A stretch of 37,968 nt of DNA from an uncultured Verrucomicrobiota bacterium (GTDB lineage Bacteria; Verrucomicrobiota; Kiritimatiellia; RFP12; UBA3636): contig CASFKR010000007.1 in NCBI GenBank assembly GCA_949295265.1, positions 1 to 37,968 on the forward strand, in the 5' to 3' direction. Shown here in pieces: positions 32,293-37,968 of this stretch. Both the position numbers and the translations under genes were made by a program. Under the pieces are notes generated by a model. It worked only from the letters and a program-made list of their open reading frames with translations, was not told where the DNA came from and did not search any database. Every line of letters begins with the position of its first letter. The stretch's first letter is position 1.

Positions 32293-33597
32293 ATGATTCA
32301 ACGCTACACCCGGCCTGAGATGGCCGCCATCTGGACGCTTCAGCACAAATTCGAAACCTGGCTCGAGGTTGAACTCGCCGCCACCGAAGCCTGGGAGGCG
32401 CTCGGCACCGTGCCCGCCGGCACCGCCGCACGGATGCGCAAGCATGCGACCTTTACGGTGGAAGATATTCTGGAGCTCGAGAAATCGACGAATCACGACG
32501 TCGTGGCGTTCACGCGCACGGTGGCGCGCTCGCTGGGCGACGATTCCAAGTGGCTCCACTACGGCCTCACCTCCACGGATGTCGTGGACACCGCCTATGC
32601 GGTCAACATCCGCCGCGCGCTCCAGATCATCATCGAAGACTGCCGCGCTTTCATCGAGGTGCTCGCCGCGCAGGCCCGCCGCTACCAGCACACGCCCGTG
32701 ATGGGGCGTACGCATGGCGTCCATGCGGAGCCGACCACCTTCGGGATGAAGTTCCTCCTCTGGCATGCGGACATGAAGCGCTGCCTGCGCCGCCTCGAAC
32801 AGGCGGCGGAGACGATGCGCGTGGGCAAGCTCTCCGGCGCCGTCGGCAACTACGGCAACATTTCCCCGGCCATCGAGCGCTACGTCTGCGAGCGGCTCGG
32901 GCTCGTGCCCGCCAGCGTCTCCACGCAGGTGCTCCAGCGCGACCGCCATGCCGAAATGATGGCCGCCGTCGCCATCACCGGCGCCTGCATCGAGAAGATT
33001 GCCACCGAAGTGCGCCACTGCCAGCGCACGGAACTGCGCGAGGCCGAAGAGCCGTTCGCCAAGGGGCAGAAGGGCTCTTCGACCATGCCGCACAAGCGCA
33101 ACCCCGTCAAGAGCGAAAACCTCTGCGGGCTGGCGCGCGTGCTCCGCGGCTATGCGATGACCGCCATGGAAAATATCGCTCTCTGGCATGAGCGCGACAT
33201 CTCGCACTCCTCCGCCGAGCGCATCATCATCCCCGACGGGCTGACGCTGCTCGACTATATGTTCGAGCGCATCACCTTCATCATCGGCGGGCTCCTCGTC
33301 CATCCGCAGAACATGGTCCGCTCGATGAACATGAGCCACGGGCTCGTCTACTCGCAGCGCGCCATGCTCGCGCTCGTCGCCAAGGGCATGCTCCGCGAGG
33401 AGGCGTACGACCTCGTGCAGAAGCTCGCAATGCAGGCCTGGGCCGAGGATGCCGATTACCCGACGCTCCTCAAGAACGAGCCCGCCGTTGCCGCCAAGCT
33501 CTCCGCCGCGGAGATTGACGACATTTGCCGCCCCGAAAACAGCTTCGTCCACATCGACGAGATTTTCGACCGCGAACTCGGTCCCGCGCAGGCCTGA
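32293..33597 (+). CDS. purB: Adenylosuccinate lyase
   Basis: Releases fumarate from adenylosuccinate and from SAICAR. The 434-residue fumarase/aspartase-fold enzyme has LTSTDVVDTAYAVN, GRTHGVHAEPTTFG (catalytic His) and the signature GSSTMPHKRNPVKSEN with the mobile-loop Ser. The N-terminus IQRYTRPEMAAIW is typical of the short-form enzyme and fixes the start at 32293; the frame is open upstream as a purA shadow. No SD; leader ccgcttccc. Part of the purA-purB-rnc run. Confidence 0.96.
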   Translation: MIQRYTRPEMAAIWTLQHKFETWLEVELAATEAWEALGTVPAGTAARMRKHATFTVEDILELEKSTNHDVVAFTRTVARSLGDDSKWLHYGLTSTDVVDTAYAVNIRRALQIIIEDCRAFIEVLAAQARRYQHTPVMGRTHGVHAEPTTFGMKFLLWHADMKRCLRRLEQAAETMRVGKLSGAVGNYGNISPAIERYVCERLGLVPASVSTQVLQRDRHAEMMAAVAITGACIEKIATEVRHCQRTELREAEEPFAKGQKGSSTMPHKRNPVKSENLCGLARVLRGYAMTAMENIALWHERDISHSSAERIIIPDGLTLLDYMFERITFIIGGLLVHPQNMVRSMNMSHGLVYSQRAMLALVAKGMLREEAYDLVQKLAMQAWAEDADYPTLLKNEPAVAAKLSAAEIDDICRPENSFVHIDEIFDRELGPAQA

Positions 33598-33630
33598 CGC
33601 CCTGACGCTGCCAGTCGCCCGCCCCGCTTC

Positions 33631-34452
33631 ATGGAACCGCTTTCCCAGAAGACCGCCGAGAGCTGCCCGCCCGCAACCGAAGACGCCGGGCATGCTCCGG
33701 CGCCGTCCGTTCCGGATGCGAAGCCGGTTGCGGAGGAAACGCAGGCGGCGGTTGCGCTTTGCGCCCGGATTGAGCCCTCGCTCGGCTACCATTTTCGCGA
33801 CCCCGTCCTCCTGCTCACGGCGTTCACCCACCCGTCTTACACCTTCGAACATCCGCAGACGCCGCACAATCAGCGGCTCGAATTTCTGGGCGACGCGGTG
33901 CTCGGCCTCCTCCTGGCCGATGCGGTGTTCCGCCGCTTTGCGGATTCGCGAGAGGGCGAGCTCACCGCCCTGCGCGCCAACATCGCTTCCGGCACGGCGC
34001 TGACCGAAATCGGCCGCGCCCGCCGCTACGGGGAGGCGCTCCGCCTCGATAAAGGCGCGCGCCAGTCAGGCGGTGCCGACAACGCGCACAACCTCGCGGA
34101 CATTATCGAGTCGATTCTCGGTGCCGCGTGGCTCGATGGCGGGCTTCCCGCCGCGCAAACCATTTTTGAACGCTTCTTCGCCGACCGCCTTGAAGCCCTC
34201 GTCCGCCAGCCCGCCTGGCGCACCAATCCGCGGGGCCATCTCCAGACCATCGCGCAACGCCGCTACAGCTGTGAACCGGTCTACGATGAGCCGAGCCGCA
34301 CCGGCCCCGACTCCGATCCCCTGTTCCACGCATCGGTCAGCCTTGCCGGGAAAACGGGGCATGGAACGGGGCATTCCAAACGCGATGCCCAGGCGCAGGC
34401 CGCCGCCGACCTGCTGCGCCTCTTCGTCGAAGAAGACGCCGGTTCCGAGTAG
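33631..34452 (+). CDS. rnc: Ribonuclease III
   Basis: Cleaves double-stranded RNA, including rRNA precursors. The 273-residue protein has the metal-binding signature QRLEFLGDAVLGL (Glu84, Asp88) and a second site ADIIESILGAAWLDGG, then a dsRNA-binding domain from about residue 200 (PRGHLQTIAQRR to SKRDAQAQAAADLL). An unusual Pro/Ala-rich N-terminal extension of about 40 residues precedes the domain (usual length about 225-240). A later start is not available as ATG, so the extension seems real. It is 33 bp after purB. Confidence 0.93.
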   Translation: MEPLSQKTAESCPPATEDAGHAPAPSVPDAKPVAEETQAAVALCARIEPSLGYHFRDPVLLLTAFTHPSYTFEHPQTPHNQRLEFLGDAVLGLLLADAVFRRFADSREGELTALRANIASGTALTEIGRARRYGEALRLDKGARQSGGADNAHNLADIIESILGAAWLDGGLPAAQTIFERFFADRLEALVRQPAWRTNPRGHLQTIAQRRYSCEPVYDEPSRTGPDSDPLFHASVSLAGKTGHGTGHSKRDAQAQAAADLLRLFVEEDAGSE

Positions 34453-34493
34453 CCCTGCAACAGCGGTCGCCGCCGCCGCGGTCCTTTTTCCAT

Positions 34494-36350
34494 ATGAGCT
34501 TTTCCATTCGCAAACGTTTCGCCGCCTTCGGGCGCCTTCTTCGCACGGCTCCGGATGCCGAGGGCGTCGGCGCGGTCCGGACGCTCCTGCTGTCCGTCCT
34601 GGTCGGACTCTTTGCCGGTGGCGGCGCGATTCTGCTCACCTCGATGCTGCAGGTGACGACGTGGCTGTTCCTCGGGAAAATCGCGGGCGTCGCGATGGAG
34701 GGGGCGGCGCACGAGCCGGAGCCCTTCAACCTGCCCGCCATCCTGGGTCCTGTCCGCCCGTGGCTTCTCCTGTTCCTGCCGGCGGCGGGTGCGCTGCTTT
34801 CCGGCTGGTTTGTGAACCGGTTTGCGCCGGAAGCCGCCGGGCACGGTACCGACGCGGCCATCGAGTCGTACCACTTCCGCGGCGGCCGCGTCCGTCCGAT
34901 TGCGGTGCCCGTCAAGGCGATTGCCACTTCGATTGTCATCGGTTCGGGCGGCTCCGCCGGCTGCGAGGGCCCGATTACGCAAATCGGCGCCGGGTTCGGT
35001 TCCATGATTGCCAATGCGCTGGGGCTTTCCGTCGCTTCGCGCCGCAAACTCATGGCCGCCGGCATGGGTGCGGGCGTGGGCGCACTCTTCCATGCGCCGC
35101 TGGCCGGTGCGATTTTTGCGGCGGAACTGCTCTACCGCGACCTCGATCTGGAATACGAGGTGCTCGTGCCCTCCATCATTGCATCGGTGACGAGCTACTC
35201 GCTCTATTCCTCCGTCTTCGGGTTCAGTCCCCTCTTCGAAACGCCGCAGGCCATCTTCCACCATCCCGAGCGCCTCATTCTGTACATCGCGCTGGCGTTT
35301 GTGCTGGCGCTCGGCGCCCGGTTCTACACCTGGTGCTTCTACTCGATGCATGAGCGCTTCTCGCGCTCGGCGATTCCGGTGTGGCTGCGCCCCGCCGTGG
35401 GCGGGCTCGTCACCGGGCTCATCGGCGTCTTTTTCGTGCAGGCGCTGGGCTCGGGTTACGGCACGCTGCAGGAGGCGCTGACGTTCGACTACACGTACAC
35501 CGTCACGCGTCATCCCGAGTGGTTCTGGGTGCTGCTGGGCGTCTTTTTCCTCAAGACGCTGACCACGGCCTTCTCCGTGGGCTCCGGCGGTTCGGGCGGT
35601 ATCTTCGGCCCCGCGCTGGTCATCGGCGGCTCGCTCGGCGGCTGCGTCGGCATGCTCTTTGCGACGCTTCTGCCCGGCTGGTTCCTGCCGGTCGGCTCCT
35701 TCGTCCTCGTGGGCATGGTGGCTTTCTTCGGCTGCGCCGCCAAAACGCCGATTTCCACGATTATCATGATTGGCGAGATGACCGGGAACTACAACCTCCT
35801 CGTGCCGTCGATGTTTGTGTGCATCATTGCATACCTGCTCTCGCGCAAGGTCTCGCTCTACCGCAGCCAGTTGCCCAACCGCTTCGAAGCGCCCGTACAC
35901 CGCGGTTCACTCATCTCCGGAACGCTCGGTGCCTTTACGGTGCGCGACATTCTCAACGTGCAGCCCAAAGACCGCGAATTCCTTTCCGTCGAAAGCACGA
36001 CGCCGCTCTCCACGCTCATCGACCGGCTTACCGCCTCCACGCAGGAGGTCTTCCCCGTCATCGCCCGCGATGGTTCGCTCACCGCCATTGCGGCGCGCAG
36101 CGACTTGAGCGCCGCCCTTTCCGCCGACCCCGTGTTCCGCCAGACCATGCTGCTGGATGACCTCACCCTGCGCGAGCATCCCGTGGTCTTCGAAAGCGAG
36201 CCGCTCCGGTCCGTTCTCGCCAAAATGGATATGGACGACGCGGAGGCGATCGTCGTCGCTTCTTCCACGCAGCCCCGCAAGCCCATCGGCATCGTCACCC
36301 ACAACGATATCGCCCAGGCCTATCAGCAGGAAATGTCCGCCAACCGCTGA
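34494..36350 (+). CDS. CLC-family chloride channel/antiporter with CBS domains
   Basis: Moves Cl- (or F-) with or without H+ exchange. The 618-residue chain has about 10-12 membrane helices to residue 460, followed by two CBS-like segments (about 480-615, e.g. FTVRDILNVQ and PIGIVTHNDIAQAY) that usually bind nucleotides. Filter motifs: GSGGSAGCEGPITQIG, where the gating Glu158 is kept but Cys157 replaces the usual Arg of GREGP, and GSGGSGGIFGPALVIGG (GxFxP). No SD. It lies 41 bp after rnc in a plus-strand run, with no functional link evident. Confidence 0.88.
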   Translation: MSFSIRKRFAAFGRLLRTAPDAEGVGAVRTLLLSVLVGLFAGGGAILLTSMLQVTTWLFLGKIAGVAMEGAAHEPEPFNLPAILGPVRPWLLLFLPAAGALLSGWFVNRFAPEAAGHGTDAAIESYHFRGGRVRPIAVPVKAIATSIVIGSGGSAGCEGPITQIGAGFGSMIANALGLSVASRRKLMAAGMGAGVGALFHAPLAGAIFAAELLYRDLDLEYEVLVPSIIASVTSYSLYSSVFGFSPLFETPQAIFHHPERLILYIALAFVLALGARFYTWCFYSMHERFSRSAIPVWLRPAVGGLVTGLIGVFFVQALGSGYGTLQEALTFDYTYTVTRHPEWFWVLLGVFFLKTLTTAFSVGSGGSGGIFGPALVIGGSLGGCVGMLFATLLPGWFLPVGSFVLVGMVAFFGCAAKTPISTIIMIGEMTGNYNLLVPSMFVCIIAYLLSRKVSLYRSQLPNRFEAPVHRGSLISGTLGAFTVRDILNVQPKDREFLSVESTTPLSTLIDRLTASTQEVFPVIARDGSLTAIAARSDLSAALSADPVFRQTMLLDDLTLREHPVVFESEPLRSVLAKMDMDDAEAIVVASSTQPRKPIGIVTHNDIAQAYQQEMSANR

Positions 36351-36405
36351 CCCGGCTCCGCCCCTTTCATCCTCCCCTTTCCGCCGCCTTTGCGGTCCGT
36401 TCCCG

Positions 36406-36927
36406 ATGAATCTCCCCAACAAACTCACGCTCCTGCGCATCGTCCTGATTCCCGTCTTCATGGGCGTGCTCTACACCGGCTGGGCGCATGCCGGCACGAT
36501 TGCGCTCCTCATCTTCATCGCCGCCAGTTTCACAGACTGGCTCGACGGGCATATCGCCCGCAAACAGGGGCTGGTGACGGACTTCGGTAAATTCGCCGAT
36601 CCGCTGGCAGACAAAATGCTCGTTGCCGCGGCGATGCTCTGGTTCGTCGAAACCGGTGTCATGCCCGCCTGGATCGTGCTGCTCGTCATCTGCCGCGAAT
36701 TTGCGGTGAGCGGGCTGCGCATGGTCGCCGGCGCCAAGGGTGTGGTCATCGCCGCCGGGCAGTCGGGCAAGGTCAAAACCGCCGCCACGATGATCTGCCT
36801 GTGCGTGCTGTTTCTCCCCGTGAACGGCACCGTCGTCACGCTCTGCAATCTCGTGATTCTGCTGACGACGCTCTGGTCGGGCATTGAATATTTCGTGCGC
36901 AACCGCGCCCTGCTCGCCAACGCCTGA
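36406..36927 (+). CDS. pgsA: CDP-diacylglycerol-glycerol-3-phosphate 3-phosphatidyltransferase
   Basis: Makes phosphatidylglycerol phosphate at the inner membrane. The 173-residue protein begins NLPNKLTLLRI, typical for PgsA. It carries the complete CDP-alcohol phosphotransferase motif: DWLDGHIAR (Asp44, Asp47), then Gly61, Asp65 and Asp69 in the spacing D-x2-D-G-x2-A-R-x8-G-x3-D-x3-D. About five hydrophobic helices. The start at 36406 fits the family N-terminus; the frame is open upstream as a CLC shadow. No SD. Confidence 0.93.
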   Translation: MNLPNKLTLLRIVLIPVFMGVLYTGWAHAGTIALLIFIAASFTDWLDGHIARKQGLVTDFGKFADPLADKMLVAAAMLWFVETGVMPAWIVLLVICREFAVSGLRMVAGAKGVVIAAGQSGKVKTAATMICLCVLFLPVNGTVVTLCNLVILLTTLWSGIEYFVRNRALLANA

Positions 36928-36941
36928 CCGCTGCCACGCCC

Positions 36942-37757
36942 ATGCCACGTTACCGCGTAACCGTATCCTACGACGGCACCGATTTCCACGGCTGGCAGAA
37001 GCAGCCCGGCTTCCGCACCGTTCAGGAGGAAATCGAGCAGGCGCTCGTGCCGCTCTCGCCGGAAGGCGCGCCCGTCTCCGTCCATGGAGCCGGGCGCACC
37101 GATGCCGGGGTGCATGCGCGCGGTCAGGTTGCGCACTTCGATCTGGCGCGCGACATTGCGCCCGCCTCACTGCGGCGCGCGCTCAACGACCGCCTTGCGG
37201 GCGACGTCCGCATTCTCGACGCGCGCGTCTGCGCCGATGATTTTGATGCGCAACGCTCCGCCCACGCCAAGGAATACCGCTACCGTATCTGGAATGCGGA
37301 AGTGATGGCGCCGACCCTGCGCCGGTACCGCTGCCGCGTGGGGCGCGCGCTCAATCTCGCCGCCATGCGCCGCGCCGCAGCCGACTACGTGGGCGAACAC
37401 GACTTCGCCGCCTTTTCCGCCAATCCGCAACGCGAAATCGGCTCAACCGTGCGCCACGTCTACTCCGTGGAAATTCACGCAGACTTGCCGGAGGTCGAAA
37501 TCCGCGTCACCGGCAACGGCTTCCTCTACAAAATGGTGCGCTCCCTCTCCGGTTATCTCATCTCCGTCGGGACCGGACGCGCCCCCGCCGACGCCGTTCC
37601 CGCCATCCTGGCTTCGCGCGTCCGCACCGCCCGCGTGGAATCCGCCCCGCCGCAGGGCCTGTTTTTGTGGCAAGTGTGGTATGATGAGGGCGAACGGCTC
37701 CGTATCGACCAGAATCTCTTCCCCGCATACGCGCCTGCCGGACGCAATTCGCCGTAA
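36942..37757 (+). CDS. truA: tRNA pseudouridine synthase A
   Basis: Makes pseudouridine at tRNA positions 38-40. The 271-residue protein has VSYDGTDFHGWQKQP at the N-terminus and GAGRTDAGVHARGQVAHF with the catalytic Asp (about residue 53). KEYRYRI and GNGFLYKMVRSLSGYL complete the family pattern. Length is typical. It is 14 bp after pgsA and ends the plus-strand run; no terminator is obvious after it. Confidence 0.95.
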   Translation: MPRYRVTVSYDGTDFHGWQKQPGFRTVQEEIEQALVPLSPEGAPVSVHGAGRTDAGVHARGQVAHFDLARDIAPASLRRALNDRLAGDVRILDARVCADDFDAQRSAHAKEYRYRIWNAEVMAPTLRRYRCRVGRALNLAAMRRAAADYVGEHDFAAFSANPQREIGSTVRHVYSVEIHADLPEVEIRVTGNGFLYKMVRSLSGYLISVGTGRAPADAVPAILASRVRTARVESAPPQGLFLWQVWYDEGERLRIDQNLFPAYAPAGRNSP

Positions 37758-37824
37758 TTCCGTCCGTTCTCGACCCTCGATTCTCCGCTCCAGACGCTGA
37801 AAATCAGGAAAAAGTTGAACGATA

Positions 37825-37853
37825 TTGCTAAAAAGTGAATATTCGTTCATAAT
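37825..37853 (+). promoter_or_regulatory. Promoter of the gene entering at the right edge
   Basis: TTGCTA (37825-37830) and CATAAT (37848-37853), 17 bp apart, in an AT-rich stretch. Start near 37860; the spacer contains the 8-bp palindrome GAATATTC. Confidence 0.65.
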
Positions 37854-37906
37854 TAGGCGTCAAAACAGGAGAAAACCCATTCACCCCTTTTTGAAAGGAG
37901 TCAACC

Positions 37907-37968
37907 ATGAACAAGCATCGCATTCATACGGTTACGGCAGTGCTCCTCACCGCCCTGTTTCTGTGTCC
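37907..37968 (+). CDS. Start of a secreted or membrane protein, cut by window edge
   Basis: The first 20 codons read MNKHRIHTVTAVLLTALFLC: a positively charged start followed by a hydrophobic core, as in a signal peptide; the Cys could be a lipobox. AAAGGAG (37894-37900) lies 6 nt before the ATG and is one of the strongest SD sites in the window. A promoter is visible upstream. The function cannot be judged from the fragment. Confidence 0.7.
   Translation, partial: MNKHRIHTVTAVLLTALFLC

Overview
The window is about 38 kb of GC-rich bacterial chromosome, almost entirely housekeeping genes with short spacers and a few accessory islets. The gene set is that of a diderm-type bacterium with the DAP lysine pathway: dapA/dapB, gltA, nadB, valS, fmt, priA, gmk, purA/purB, rnc, pgsA, truA. 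It also carries carbohydrate-degrading enzymes (GH16, GH42, GH94), a PIG-L deacetylase, a Hanks-type kinase and an LRR lipoprotein. This mix would fit a PVC-superphylum (Verrucomicrobiota/Kiritimatiellota/Lentisphaerota) or similar saccharolytic gut-type bacterium. That placement is inference; no rRNA or marker tree is available here.

Layout. 1-4.75 kb (minus strand): a dihydrouridine synthase cut by the window edge, gltA with a strong promoter, then nadB, a small HNH protein and a half-size GDT1/TMEM165 membrane protein. 4.97-11.4 kb (plus): a GH16 enzyme, dapA, dapB, a class I methyltransferase, a parA without parB, and fmt with its own promoter and a bidirectional-looking terminator. 11.7-15.1 kb (minus): GH42 beta-galactosidase, tRNA-Arg(UCU), LRR lipoprotein. 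15.2-24.4 kb (plus): valS, PIG-L deacetylase, an RsuA/RluB-type pseudouridine synthase, then an MFS transporter overlapping cellobiose phosphorylase by 4 bp. 24.4-25.9 kb: an AT-richer scar with a dispersed repeat and two broken gene remnants. 25.9-30.7 kb (minus): gmk, stand-alone coaC, a receiver-kinase fusion, priA. 31.0-37.8 kb (plus): purA, purB, rnc, a CLC channel/antiporter with CBS domains, pgsA, truA. The window ends in the first codons of a secreted or membrane protein.

How parts fit together. The MFS transporter and GH94 phosphorylase look like a coupled import-and-phosphorolysis module for cellobiose. GH16 and GH42 lack visible signal peptides, so they probably act on imported oligosaccharides. 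purA and purB supply the two steps from IMP to AMP (purB also acts earlier in the pathway). The order gmk-coaC-priA resembles the common gmk-rpoZ-coaBC-priA block, but rpoZ and the CoaB half are missing and a receiver-Ser/Thr kinase fusion sits before priA.

The most unusual structure is non-coding. A modular repeat family sits just downstream of stop codons of at least four genes (GH16, fmt, valS, GH94). Its modules are a GC-rich hairpin, an array of a 9-bp unit with 7, 3 and about 1.5 copies at three loci, and short conserved flanks. Many genes start behind pyrimidine-rich leaders with no Shine-Dalgarno motif, while a minority have clear ones.
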